From: Isoetes taiwanensis
Taxonomy: Eukaryota > Streptophyta > Lycopodiopsida > Isoetales > Isoetaceae
Assembly: GCA_021234155.1 (NCBI GenBank)
Contig: JAJEKV010000049.1
Span: 3,067,487 to 3,131,486, forward strand
DNA length: 64,000 nt
Direction: 5' to 3'
The notes beneath the pieces were generated by a model. It was not told where the DNA came from and made no database searches. It was given only the letters and a program-made list of their open reading frames with translations. Position 1 is the first letter of the stretch. Each line of letters opens with the position of its first letter. The position numbers were made by a program, and so were the translations under genes. Shown piece after piece: positions 31,418 through 42,945 of this stretch.

Positions 31418-33391
31418 GTGCCATTGGATTACATTGAAGGTGATGACCATAAGCCAGATCAAGAGAAGAATGTGAATGAGCAAACTCAACAGTTGTCAAT
31501 TGATGATGAGATAATTGACCTTGAGTCAGATGAAGTGCATGAGGTCTTGGAGACAGAAAGTGCACCTCATACACCGGAAAATGTGCATCAGGAGGTGCAT
31601 GAGGCCGTGGAAGCCGATAGTGCACCGGAAGATGAACATGCAGAAGCTGCAGCTCCAGACATAGCCGTGGATCCTGAGCAAGAAACTGCAGAAGGTGATA
31701 GAGTTCCACAGGCTAGAACGCAGGGTCGTCGTAGTGAAGTAGAGCGTTTAACATCAGAACTGCCCTTTGACACTGAACAATATGGCCGAAAAAAGAGGGT
31801 TCCAAAGCCAAGAGTAATATCATGTGTTGTGGAGCCAAAGACGGTTGAGCAAGCAATGGCAAGACCAGATGCTGAGAAGTGGGAAGAAGCAATAAAAAGT
31901 GAGCTCAAATCCTTTGAACAGACAGGTACATATGAATTAGTAACAAAGCCAAAGAATAAAAATATTGTTGGTAGCAAGTGGCTTTTTAAAATTAAGAGAA
32001 ATGCAGATGGATCTGTTGAAAGATATAAGGCACGTTTGGTTGCAAAGGGGTATACGCAGGAGGCAGGAGTAGATTACAAAGATACTTTCTCACCCATTGT
32101 GAAGTTAACCAGCATAAGAGCATTGATGGCCCTAGCAGTGCAAAGGAACATGGATATGGAACACATGGATGTCAAAACTGCCTTCCTGAATGGAGATCTG
32201 GAAGAGGAAATATTTATGGAGCAGCCAGAGGGGTATGAACAGGGCATTAATATGGTTTGTAAATTGAAAAAGGCAATATATGGTTTGAGGCAAGCCTCAA
32301 GGCAGTGGTACTTGTGTATGAACAGATTTCTTACGTCCATTGGGTTTATAAAACTTAAAACAGAAGGGAACTTGTATATGTGGAAAGAGGAAAATAAATG
32401 CTTGTTGATGGCATTATATGTAGATGATTGTGTCATTGTTAGCAATGACAGATCTTGGCTTGATAAATGCAAGGCATTGCTAAAAAGTAGGTTCCAGATG
32501 ACTGATTTGGGAGAACTCAAGAAATTATTGGGAATGGAGGTCAGAAGAGATAGAGTGAAGGGGGAACTATTCCTCACTCAAGAACAGTACATTAAAAAGA
32601 TGCTGAATAGGTTTCGGATGCAGGATTGTAACCCTGCAAAGACTCCCATGGCGCCTGGACTGAGAATTAGCAGCAACATGTGTCCTAAATCAGCAGAAGA
32701 AGAAAAGGAAATGAAACGAAAACCCTATCGTGAATTAGTTGGCAGCTTGTTGTATGCTGCAAATTGCACTAGGCCGGATATCACCTATGCTGTGAATTTA
32801 CTTAGCAGATTTAACAATAACCCAGGAGTACAGCATTGGGTTGCAGCTAAGCGAGTCTTGAGATATCTAAAGGGAACAATGAATCATGGCATCCACTTCA
32901 CACAGAAGGGTAGCGGACTAGTTGGATATGCTGATGCTGACTGGGGAGGAGACATAGATGACAGAAAATCCACATCCGGATATATATGCAAAATCGGGGA
33001 TACAGCCATTTCTTGGGCGAGCAAAAAGCAAGAGTGTGTAGCGAAGTCAAGTGCAGAAGCGGAATATGTAGCATTGTCATTAGCAGCATCAGAAATTGTG
33101 TGGCTGCGAAGAATGCTGAAAGAATTAGGATGTGCGAGTAAGAATGCAACTGTACTTTATTGCGATAACAAAAGTGGAGTTGCCATGAGCAAAAATCCCA
33201 CCTGTCATTCCAGAACGAAACACATAGAGATACATCATCACTTTGTAAGAGATGAAGTTGAGAAGGGAGAAATCGAAGTAAGGCACATTCCCAGCGACAT
33301 GCAACAGGCAGACATGCTTACAAAGGCATTAACTGAGCCCAAATTGAACTTGGCTAAACAACAAGTAGGAGTATTAAATTGTGCAGGCTGA
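31418..33391 (+). CDS. Copia reverse transcriptase and RNase H (intact frame of a broken polyprotein)
   Basis: A 657-codon open frame that starts here only because the upstream frame is broken. An acidic linker of about 110 residues precedes RT (WEEAIKSELKSFEQTGTYEL, GSKWLFKIKRNADG, MDVKTAFLNGDLEEEIFMEQ) with the catalytic YVDD at 32417-32428. RNase H follows (GYADADWGGDIDDRKSTSGY, KSSAEAEYVAL, YCDNKSGVAMS). All key acidic residues are present. The frame ends just before the polypurine tract. In an intact element this would be the C-terminal half of a single gag-pol product. Confidence 0.93.
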   Translation: MPLDYIEGDDHKPDQEKNVNEQTQQLSIDDEIIDLESDEVHEVLETESAPHTPENVHQEVHEAVEADSAPEDEHAEAAAPDIAVDPEQETAEGDRVPQARTQGRRSEVERLTSELPFDTEQYGRKKRVPKPRVISCVVEPKTVEQAMARPDAEKWEEAIKSELKSFEQTGTYELVTKPKNKNIVGSKWLFKIKRNADGSVERYKARLVAKGYTQEAGVDYKDTFSPIVKLTSIRALMALAVQRNMDMEHMDVKTAFLNGDLEEEIFMEQPEGYEQGINMVCKLKKAIYGLRQASRQWYLCMNRFLTSIGFIKLKTEGNLYMWKEENKCLLMALYVDDCVIVSNDRSWLDKCKALLKSRFQMTDLGELKKLLGMEVRRDRVKGELFLTQEQYIKKMLNRFRMQDCNPAKTPMAPGLRISSNMCPKSAEEEKEMKRKPYRELVGSLLYAANCTRPDITYAVNLLSRFNNNPGVQHWVAAKRVLRYLKGTMNHGIHFTQKGSGLVGYADADWGGDIDDRKSTSGYICKIGDTAISWASKKQECVAKSSAEAEYVALSLAASEIVWLRRMLKELGCASKNATVLYCDNKSGVAMSKNPTCHSRTKHIEIHHHFVRDEVEKGEIEVRHIPSDMQQADMLTKALTEPKLNLAKQQVGVLNCAG

Positions 33392-33399
33392 GGGGGAGA
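33390..33399 (+). promoter_or_regulatory. Copia polypurine tract
   Basis: GAGGGGGAGA directly upstream of the 3' LTR; primes plus-strand DNA synthesis. Confidence 0.9.
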
Positions 33400-33400
33400 T

Positions 33401-33665
33401 TGTAGGAAGGCAGCCTGCACGTGGCACAATATCTTAGACCCAGATGGAGGGTCAGAACTGAACCGTTCAGGGGGAAACCTCAGCGGCCAGATGCATGCAA
33501 AGATGATAGGCTCTTGGGGATAAAGGTAGTGCCTGTAAGCGGGATAGGGAGTAGTCCGGAGGTACAGAAGCCAGTTGATCGGCGGCATATCATACTGGTC
33601 GCTTGGGCTCTCGAAGCTGCTTGGGCTGTCGGAGATCGCTGGCAGCGGAGATCAATTTGCTTTCA
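33401..33665 (+). repeat. Copia 3' LTR (265 bp)
   Basis: Same length and, by eye, the same sequence as the 5' LTR. It is followed by ATTCT, the right target duplication (33666-33670). Confidence 0.95.
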
Positions 33666-34142
33666 ATTCTTTCCAAGGGAGTATGCATCAGATGACTCTG
33701 CCCCCAATTTCACAGATTCAAGAACAGATTTCCCTGCAGCATCTTTGTAGCCAGCAGTTCTTTTCCACCACGAACTAACAGAGGGGGTTTTCTTATCTAC
33801 CGATGAAAATGATGCCAGAAAATCTTTGACAATAGCCCGTTGAGCAGGAGTGAAGGAGCCATACCATATGAGATAAACATTGAGGGTTCCTTTGCCAGAC
33901 AAAAGGGGGCCTTTGTGGTAATTAAGCACCACAGAAGGCTGCTGCACAAGCTCGGTTAGATGGCGATGGTGAGAAGGTCTGGCATTTGAGAGCAAAACAG
34001 AGGCGCATAACAGAGCAGCAGAAAGAAGAATTCGAAAGCCCATTTTGCAAATGGATTCGATTTTGCAAATGGCAAAGAGATATATCTAGACCAAGTAAGG
34101 CGCACGATTTCCTGGCTTGAGAAACGAAGGGACGAGCCCGCC

Positions 34143-34150
34143 ATTTTATA
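34143..34150 (-). promoter_or_regulatory. TATA box of the split EXORDIUM-like gene
   Basis: TATAAAAT on the minus strand, about 100 bp upstream of the ATG. The surrounding CTATAAAATGG and an upstream CCACGTC / CTGGGT block are shared with the promoter of the paralogue at 60160. Confidence 0.75.
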
Positions 34151-34274
34151 GTGAAGCTGAAGCTGCAACGTGGGTTCCATACCCAGCTGTAATTTACAAG
34201 ACGTGGAGTCAACACTCTTTTTCATATTCGTTTTTTGCCTGTATCTGTCTGATAGGAGACATTTGTGATTCAAA

Positions 34275-36560
34275 CTATCAATTATCTAATTTAGATGTTT
34301 CCTGCAAACCAGCATTAACACCTCTATCAAACATTGATTACCGATTCCATAGTTTACACGCATGTAAGTGAACATGGCCTACATTATCACATTGTCTAAA
34401 CTGTTTTACTTTCTTTGATCCTTGCTGTGTTCAGGCCATGTTCCTTATCCTTCTTCTGGCAATCATTCATTGTCTCTCTTGTAATATTTTATATGAAATA
34501 TATTAGGAAACATTGTCTGATTAAGGCTGCTTTGTTTAGAGTCATAAGTAGGTTATAATATATCAACCTATGTTTGTTGTGACCCGACATTATTCATCTA
34601 ACTTCTCCATTCTTTTAATGACAATATATTTCTCTATTTCTTCATCCATTTTCATGTGTATTTTTATCAATGAATACATTGCCACTCATGATATGCAGAG
34701 TATAAGACGGACAGAGTAGCATGCAAGGAGATGAACAAACTTAAATAGATTTCACCTACGTGTTGCAATATGGCATTAGCAACATTCAAAATTGTTTATC
34801 GAAACAAAACCCCTTAGACACACAATCGAAATGCCATATATATTCATTCAAATATCATCGGTTACACTGACCTAGTGATTAGAAAGTCCACCACTTAGGT
34901 TCAAAACTTGGTTACCATCGAGTGATTAGAAAGTCCACCACTTAGGTTCAGAACTTGGTTACCATCAAGTGGAAGAAGTCAATTGTACAAATCTCATAAT
35001 ATAGTCATCATACACAAATCTTAGGATATAGTCATCATGCACCAAAAAACAAGGATGGCACAAAATATTCTTACTATGAATGTGGGGATTCAAGTGGTAA
35101 AATAATATCAGCTATGGAATAAATAGCAGCTCGCATAACAGAATTGCCTAGATATAGATCTTAATGCATGGTTTCCAACAATTTTTGGATTGGATTTATT
35201 CCAGAACATTTCAGTTAATTTTTCCTTTGCTCCTGCCTATTCTCATAAGGCATCCTATCTCGATTTGCCTTGAATTGGAGAAGAAAATATCCAGAAAAAA
35301 AAACTACTTTAAAAAACAAATGGAATCAATTTCACTGTGCAGTTATTGCACCCCTGGGCTGGAGCTTCCATGTGCCACAATCGCTCCATTGGAATCTTCA
35401 CATCCAAGGTAAGAATATATGAGGAGAATGGGAGTGCAAATTGTCATCATGCACCACTTTAATCTAGTATGTCCTGAAGACAAGGAGAATGATGAATCAT
35501 TGCTAGCTTTAGGATCTTATCTCATAATGAGATGCCACTTGGTACGACTTTTATGTATAGAATCCAAAGTTTATCAACTCTGAAAATAATTATTCTACAT
35601 CAAACTCGTTGCTTCAGTTATAACTTAGTATGTGTGTCGTCTTACCTATCACAAGTTTATAATTGCCAATAAGGACAAAAGCATGAGCAGTATTGACCTG
35701 TGGAAGAAGAGGATTCTAGACACATTGCATATAAATGATTGGAAAAATCATATCCAACGTTGTAAAGTTTTACTATGTAAGATAGTAAAGATGGTACATT
35801 ACGAAGAAAATTTGATCTGCTATGCTTTTTTATGTGGCGTGAAATTACACACCCTCACCCCCTGCGTCTTTGAAGAATGTGCCTATCTATTAATGTACAA
35901 GTTCACCATGCCTTAGTTACGCCTGTCACAAGTCACAGAAGATTGTAAAGCATACATGAACCTATGGAGTTACATTTTGGCCATCATGTATATTGAAGTA
36001 TGAGATCAATACAAAGCATGGGCAACAGCTGCACCTCTTGTCTTTTTTGGTGAAAGGATGTAGTCCACGTTCATTTCATCAATCATATAGCATCAAGTCA
36101 ATTTCTTTCTATCCATGACTATTTTGCATCTAGCATCACGCGTTCTTTTATGTCAACATGGGGCAAGGGTGCAATTATGTACATATAACTAAAAGTTGCA
36201 CGCTACTTTTACAACTTTTTCCATGATTGCCCATAAACACAAAGGAAACAAACTTGGAGTATGCATTACCTAGAGCATTCAATGGGGAACTCCAATGGTC
36301 AATGTCTTCCTAAAGTCGTGTTGATTCTTATGTGCATTATGATTAAGCACTTGTGACCTTATTGAAATATTTTCTAACGACAGAATGCACTTGCAATGCA
36401 CTTAAAATGCTTGATTCACACACGTTAGTAAGGGCGAATACATTAGGGACATGCCCAAACCCAATCTTTTTTTGCCTAGGGTAATAAGAACTCACCATAT
36501 CGATAGAATATCGATAGAATACCATATAAATTAAAACGCTACCAACATCAAAAAACGAGA
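34275..36560. other. About 2.3 kb without a recognisable gene
   Basis: AT-rich sequence. The only clear structure is a tandem duplication of about 47 bp at 34873-34967 (GTGATTAGAAAGTCCACCAC repeated). Short frames at 35632-35916 and 36343-36567 (minus) have no recognised features. Confidence 0.5.
34873..34967. repeat. Tandem duplication of about 47 bp
   Basis: Two almost identical copies of a unit that begins AGTGATTAGAAAGTCCACCA and ends ACTTGGTTACCATC. Confidence 0.85.
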
Positions 36561-36573
36561 ATGGCACTACCTT

Positions 36574-38870
36574 GAATGATCCTAAGGATATATCTGATTA
36601 TTTTTATTCCAAATATTCTGATATCTTCTCTGAACACCACAATGTTAGCTGGAATAATGTTGATGCTAAAGGTTTTTTAGATCTATTGGACTTTCTGCCA
36701 GCTAACATCATTGATCCTATGAATGAGTGAAAGGAAAAAATGAACGTTAGGCACTTCGGAACGTGCCTCGGACTCCGTGCGAAACCCAGACTCGATGGAT
36801 GAGGCCTTCTTAGAGGCTATTTTCCAGGGTCTGGGTTTCCCGATTATTCCTTCTGACTTTGATGTTTGGATAGTTTCATGATTCAATCGTACAACTCTAG
36901 AACCAGAATAAGATTTAGTAGATCAGATTTTAGCAGTCATTATCTTAGTATTCTGTGCTTTGATAGAGTAGGTTCTTTAAGAGTCTCGGCTCATAATTCG
37001 GGTTATCTATCCTCAGGAATATTTTCTCGAAACCTCTTTCAAATTTCGGTTTTGGAAAGATTTGAAAACTATGTATATCACTTTTGCACTCATAAAAGAT
37101 CAGCAGAAAGCAGCAGCGATATGCATGGACGTCCTAGGGGATGGGGTTATTTGTGATACCATGGACAAGCTGAAGTCCCTGGAAAAAGACTACGCCTCCG
37201 GAAGGGCAAATGACAGGGATTGGGCCTAGAACACTTTAGAATTGCTTCAAGAAATGGACCGAAACCTCTGTAAACGGATCATGGCTAAGCAGGGCCACTC
37301 GAAATCCGACTGTTGTAGCTTTAAAAACAACTTTCAGAAATCCATGAACGAATTGCTCAATCTGGCAAAGACCACTCTGGTTGACCTTGAAAACCTCCAA
37401 TGTAACTCCAAAGCCTCCATAAAATTGATTAAAATATGGGAGGAAGCAGAAGACTATGTTATTGAACGACACCGTAAACAGGCTCTGAGCAAACTCCTGT
37501 CCGGTGCGGATCTGATCTTGGGGGAGGTTTCTCAGGAATATGGAACCTATCAGACTCGGCTCAAGAAAGATACCATTGCATGCAAGATCAGAGACTCCAA
37601 CGGCTATTTCAATCCGCTTGAGACCGAGCAGTGTAACTGTAAGAATTGTGAAGGAATAATTGGCTCTGAGATGAATAAGACAAGTACCACAGTTGGAGAT
37701 TAGAGCATCAGCAACCGGATCCCCATCATTGGGAAAAGCAACAAAGCTAAAGATCAAATTCTTCCTTCTTATAAAAATGCTTTGCTTAATATTGTTTCTT
37801 GTGATAACCCGCGTGATAATCCCCCTGCTAATTCGGATTACATTGATCTTTCGGGTATCCAAGACTCCACAACCATTAACCTATACTCTGAAAAGGGCCT
37901 TCTCATTCATTTCCCAATCAAATGCCCTTCTATTGGTGAAATTAAATTCTAGATTACCAAAACCCACAGAGTTCCCATTCAATCCTTGCTCAAGATCGAT
38001 GACAAGACCTTTCAAATCTTGTGCAGGGATAATCTTAGTGTGACCTACATGCTAAAAAAGAAGTTGGGTAAAATTAGCAACAATGATTTCTATATTATGA
38101 GATAGAGCCCCCTCTTTACCCCTGGTAATCCCAAGCATATTTCTACTTCTACATGGATTACCCTCCCTATTTGCCACCTGCCTTATGGACTCTTTCCCAT
38201 CTCAAGGCCATATCAGGTAATTTGGGGGATATCATTTGCATTAACATCCCCCAAACTAATTTTCCCTCCGTCTGTATCTCCAAGGAAATTGATTCCAGAT
38301 GGTTGGGAAGTGTTAAAATCAAATTATCTGAAGGCAGAACTCTTGATCTTAAGATCGTGTACTCCAAACTTCCTATTCAAAAAGACCCCAAAACTCATGA
38401 CACGGGCCCCCTTACTGTGAAGCCCCCTCTTATTATCAGGCAAGAATGGCGCCCTAAGAAGAAAGACAATGATGATGAGTCAGGTAACAACATCAACGTT
38501 ATTCGCAAGAATGAAGCTCAAGCTTGTACAGATGGTAACAGGGAGCATTTCCTTAACACTGAGCCCAATTCTTTATTTATTGATAATAATTGGAACCTTT
38601 TACTTAGAAATGTCAATTTTGAGGTTAAATTTAAAACATGAATGATGACTTTCTCTTTCCCTCTCAAAAATGACAATCAATCTGAGGTGGAGTCAGAGGG
38701 ATAGAATTCTGAGAATGACTTCATACAATCTTGTGATGAGAAAGGTTGGAAGCAGATTACCTCTAAGAGAAGAGGAAGGGGTCAGAAAAAATCTTATGTT
38801 GGACCTGTTAGAGTTAGTCCTAGGAATTTTGCCATCCAATCTAGGATGGCCAAAGGTTTGTATAAATGTT
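36574..38870 (+). pseudogene. LINE-A2 ORF1, broken into several frames
   Basis: Pieces in order: DYFYSKYSDIFSEHHNVSWN (about 36595-36654), a gap with stops, then 37242-37703 with QGHSKSDCCSFKNNFQ and the Cys group CNCKNCEG, then frames to 38043 and 38153-38641 (LPPALWTLSHLKAISGNLGD, matching the DUF4283-like part of LINE-A1). At least five frame changes or stops are visible. The upstream piece (36.57-36.73 kb) has no counterpart in LINE-A1, which is 5' truncated. Confidence 0.7.
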
Positions 38871-38871
38871 A

Positions 38872-41800
38872 ATGTCTAACCCCATAAAGATTATCACCTG
38901 GAATCTCCAGGGCATCAACAATCTAATCAAAAGGGATCGTCTAAAGGTTTGTCTCTCTACCCTTAACCCTGATATCTTATTTATCCATGAGCATAAGATA
39001 CATGGTCCTAATCATAGCAATATTATCTCTAGGGCTCTTCCACCCAATTTCAAAATTTGGTCTATTAGTGCTAATGACTCGTCTGCAGGAATTGCTATAG
39101 CCTGGAATCAGAGAATTAATTTGGAAGTAGATCACATGATTCTGATAACAATGGTAGATGGCAGATCCTTGTTGGCAGATTTGGTTCTGGTAAAATTGCT
39201 CTGGCTAATGTTTACTCCTATCACAATCCCTCTGACAGAATTATGATATGGAATAAGATCAATCTTAGTTTGGCTAATCTTGATATTGATGATCTGATCC
39301 TTGGTGGGGATTTCAATATGGTCACTGACAGCTTTATGAAGAACAGAAACTTCAAAACCCTTCTTCCTCAGGAGATGTGTGCTTGAGAAACCCTCCTTTC
39401 TGATCACAATCTTATTTGGCCAGAACTAAACCCAACTCTTTTAGCTGGTCAGATCACAGAGCAGATCCCATATGTTGCCTACATGATAGATTCTATCTGA
39501 GTGAGAATCTCTGGACCAACTGCAGTAGGGCTGATAATCTGACTGGATACACCTTATCCGATCACTACCCTCAGCTGATCACTGTAACAGGTAAAGGTAA
39601 CCAAAACAGAAGGAAATCTTACTTCAAGATGAATATTAGCCTTTTGGACCATGAAGAATTCTTAACAAGGCTTCAGGATATTACTAATTGCCACCCCAAG
39701 CCTGCTGGAGATCAGGGATGGATGTGGTGGTGGATCAACTTAGCCAAGCATATCAAGAGTTGGCTGAAAGAATGGGGAAAGGAAATCCATTATCAAAAGC
39801 AAGCTAATTTGGCACAGCTGAGGCACAGACTTAGTACTGCTACTACTGATCAGCAAGATGACATCAAAATTCAGATCGAGAAAGAGGAAATCAACATAGC
39901 CAAAGGATGGAAGGGGAAAGCCAAAATTAAGGAGCTCAAGGAAGACGAGAGATGCAACTCCAAGTACTTTTTCATCAAAGCAAAAACTAGAATTAAGAGG
40001 AATCAGATTTATGAAGTTAAGGTTGGGGATGTTCAGATTTCTGGGGATCATGACCTGAAGAAGGCTGTTGTTGACCACTTCACTACCATTATGGGAACCA
40101 ATACATATTGCTCAGAAGATGTAATGGATACTTTTATCAACATAAGAAGCAAAGTTAGCAGCAATCAGAATGACTTGATTACTTTCCCTTTCATCTATGA
40201 TGAGCTCAAGGAAGTAATCTAAAAAATGGACAATGGGAAGACCCCGGGACCAGATGGCTTGCCTGCTGAATTTTTCAAGAAAGCTTGGCCTATTTTAGGT
40301 GATGGTGTTACCAAGCTGGCCAATGAATTCAGGATCTGTAAGCGTTTGGATGCCAGAATCAATACCAGCCTTATTACCCTCATCCCGAAAATTGACTCTC
40401 CCATCTCTTTTGCTGATTACAGACCTATCTCGCTAACTAATGTCATCTATAAGATTATTGCAGGTGCTTTAGCTGCTAGACTCAAGAAAGTTTTGGACTC
40501 TGCTATCAGCTGTACACAATCTCAAAGACAGATTCATCCTTGATAATGTTGTGACTGCAATTCTAGGCTTGCAATGGGCTAAGGATTCCAAGCAAGAAAT
40601 AGCCCTTCTCAAATTGGATATTACAAAAGCCTTCGACACGGTGAGCTGGAATTTCCTTTTCAAAAGTTGCAGAGCCTTGGGCTTCAATGAGGAGAGCATT
40701 GGTATGTCAAAGCTATTCTTAATAACTCTAGATCTACTGTCCTCATTAATGGTGAGTGTAGCCCCTTCTTTTCCATCCAAAGAGGGGTTAAACAAGGTTG
40801 TCCTCTTGCTCCCTTTCTCTTTTTAATTGTTATGGATGCTTTACATAGCAGGTTGGAAGTTGCCATGACTAATAAGTCCATTAAGGGCCTTCAGTTTCCA
40901 GAGAACCCTCAGGTGGATCAAATCCTCAATTGACACTTTGCTGACGACACCTTATTTCAATGGATCACAACTCCATTATCAACACTCAACATATCCTTCA
41001 GGACTTTGGTCAAGCCTCGGGCTGCAGAATTAATCCTCTCAAATCAGCCATTCAATCTAGGAAGATTGATAAGGGCATCAAGCAGCCAGCCTCTTTGGTT
41101 GTAAGTATTATACCCCATGTACTAAATCCAAAATATTGGGGATTCCCTTTGCTATTAGAAGTAATGCCTCTGATTTATGGAATGATATTATTGAGAAATT
41201 TTATAAAAAGGTTGACTCCCTGAACTCTAAGTACCTTTCCAAAAATGGAAGAGCCATAATTGCCAATTTTGTAGTCTCTTCTTCTCAAGTTTATCAATCC
41301 TCGGTCATCTTGGCACCCAAAAAGGTTTCTAACAAACTTCAGAGCATTATTGGCAGGTTTATTGCCTGTGGTCAAAACAGGAGATGCTGGCACCCTGTAT
41401 CTATGGAGGAGTGTTGCAAATCTAAAAAAGAAGAAGGTCTGGGCACCATGAATATCAGGAAACAGGGTTTGGCTTTAGCTGCGAAATATTTCCATAGAGC
41501 TTGCTATGATAAGATCAAGCATCCCATTTCAATCTTGATCAGACATTACATCATCAAATGTCATCCGTATGATTGGAGGATTCTTAGGATGGAGCTTCCT
41601 CACTCGATTTTTTTCCCTTTCTCGGTCCCAGCTACAACTCCGGGTATTATCAAAAAATGGATCAAAGCTTGGCTCGAGGTCAGACAGATGTATACTTGGG
41701 AAAAAAGACTCTCAATGGAGCAATCTATTTTCTGGAATCCGGCCCTTATTCTCGACAATCCCAATATGTGCCTTGCATGCCATTTCCCTGAGCAGGCCAA

Positions 41801-42506
41801 ATTATGGAAACAAAGGGGGATAACTCTGATCAGCGATCTCTTTGACAACAATGGAATTATCCCATTCCATAATTCTATCCTTGCTGGGGAGGACCATCAA
41901 ACAGAATTATTATATGAGGCTATTACAAACATTGTTATGCAGGGCAGCTGGTCAAATTCCCCAGACCCTTGGAATCACAAAGGTAAAACTGGTTACTTGG
42001 TCAAGCTGGCATATGGATTCCTGATGAGTCAACAAGAGATCACTGTACACCTGAAATGGGGAGTCTCTCCAGACACAGCCAGAAGGAATTTTGAATTCAT
42101 GTGGAGTAGTCCGATCAATCCAAAAATTAAAGCATTCATATGGCAGCTCTGGCATAAAGGCCTGGCAACCAATTGTAAGAGATTTAGATTATCCATGGCA
42201 AATTCTGATATATGTGACAGGTGTCTCACTGGCAAGGAAGACGAGAATCACCTCTTCAGGTTATGCCTCTGGTCGGAATGGATATTAGAGCTAGCCTCTG
42301 ACGTCCTTGGCCAAAACCTGGTAGCCCTGAGTGAGAGGGATTTCTTTATGCCCAATAACTCAACTGACTGGAGAATCTACATCCTCCTTTGGAGATTCTG
42401 GAAAGGAAGGAATGCTTTCATATTTAATTATGAGATTATTCCTCTGGAAGGAATCATTAAGCAGGTATTGTATGATATCAATTGGATCCTAAGTATTAAT
42501 GGGTGA
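38872..42506 (+). pseudogene. LINE-A2 ORF2: endonuclease - RT - zf-RVT, broken
   Basis: Start ATG at 38872 (MSNPIKIITWNLQGIN) follows the ORF1 stop directly. Endonuclease pieces include LFIHEHKIH, LGGDFNMV and LSDHYPQL. RT pieces include GKTPGPDGLPAEFFKKAW, DYRPISLTNVIYKII, LKLDITKAFDTVSW and FADD at 40937-40948, which is preceded by an in-frame TGA at 40931. The long last frame (41136-42506) holds the thumb and the zf-RVT finger (WSSPINPKIKAFIWQLWH, CDRCLTGKEDENHLFRLC). DYRPI is present here and deleted in LINE-A1, so the two copies complement each other for reading the family. Confidence 0.88.
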
Positions 42507-42800
42507 TCCGGGTTTTATTGCAGATACTCTATTTCTGATGACGAGGAAGCTCAAATCAGACCCAACACAAACAAGGAATGGATAAAATTCTTTGGAGCTG
42601 CCAACACCTCTGAGCATGGAGAGAACAATTGCACATGCGGTTGCTGCTGCGATCAGAACCTCGATATCCGAAGGGAGTTGCTGTGCAGATATAACATGGC
42701 TAAGGCAGAAGCTTGCATGTGCATCTATTGCACCTTCCACACTGTATTCAAGGGGAAGGCAAGAAAATGCACAAATCTGAACCTTAGATCAGTTCACTAG
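42507..42800 (+). CDS. Cys-rich frame after LINE-A2 ORF2
   Basis: In frame with ORF2 after its TGA (42504-42506), a stop-free stretch encodes RYSISDDEEAQI, ENNCTCGCCCDQNLDIRREL, and then a second Cys group (CMCIYC). LINE-A1 has a related sequence at the equivalent place. It could be reached by readthrough, by splicing onto an AG at TTTTATTGCAG (42513-42523), or not at all. Confidence 0.35.
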   Translation, partial: SGFYCRYSISDDEEAQIRPNTNKEWIKFFGAANTSEHGENNCTCGCCCDQNLDIRRELLCRYNMAKAEACMCIYCTFHTVFKGKARKCTNLNLRSVH

Positions 42801-42945
42801 ATTATCCTCAGTCCAGAACTTTTGAACTCTGTTATCCCATAATCAGCGAAGACTAGTTCTATTTCCAGGATTATACTTCCCGTGAAAAAAGTTTTTTGTA
42901 TATTTAACTAATACTTTAATATAGATAGCCTTCAATCAAAAAAAG

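Larger units (their letters stand above)
28833..33665 (+). mobile_element. Ty1-copia LTR retrotransposon inserted in the EXORDIUM-like gene
   Basis: The structure is complete: 265-bp LTRs (28833-29097 and 33401-33665) that I read as identical and that begin TG and end CA, a primer-binding site, gag, protease, integrase, RT and RNase H in copia order, a polypurine tract and a perfect 5-bp target duplication. Identical LTRs mean a very recent insertion, yet the internal frame is broken near 29680 and repeatedly between 31205 and 31420. The element may have moved as a defective copy using proteins from a relative, or the indels may be assembly errors. Confidence 0.97.
28243..34043 (-). pseudogene. 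EXO-like: EXORDIUM-like (PHI-1) gene split by a copia element
   Basis: The gene reads on the minus strand from the ATG at 34043 to 33671 and resumes at 28832-28243. Leaving out the insertion and one copy of the 5-bp duplication gives 590 + 373 = 963 nt, exactly the length of the intact paralogue at 60160, with no stop or frameshift. The product would have a signal peptide (MGFRILLSAALLCASVLLSN), VYLIWYGSFTPAQRA, FCVQTCASH, CPGKCAWPF and the family hallmark GDVGIDGMIINIATIVAGTA. By eye it differs from the paralogue at roughly 7% of residues. EXORDIUM proteins are secreted to the cell wall and linked to brassinosteroid-dependent cell expansion. The insertion falls in codon 125, so only an N-terminal fragment could be made. 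Confidence 0.93.
36570..42945 (+). mobile_element. LINE-A2: second plant L1 copy of the LINE-A family
   Basis: Plus-strand element with ORF1 remnants (36574-38870), ORF2 (38872-42506), a Cys-rich frame after ORF2 and a 3' end CTTCAATCAAAAAAA at about 42945 like that of LINE-A1. It carries more stops and shifts than LINE-A1, so it is older. The right flank is an unrelated L1 RT fragment into which it seems to have inserted. The 5' limit is uncertain. Confidence 0.85.

Noticed and set aside
37236-37862. 208-codon minus-strand frame
   Set aside because: Antisense shadow of LINE-A2 ORF1, whose sense frame has the family motifs.
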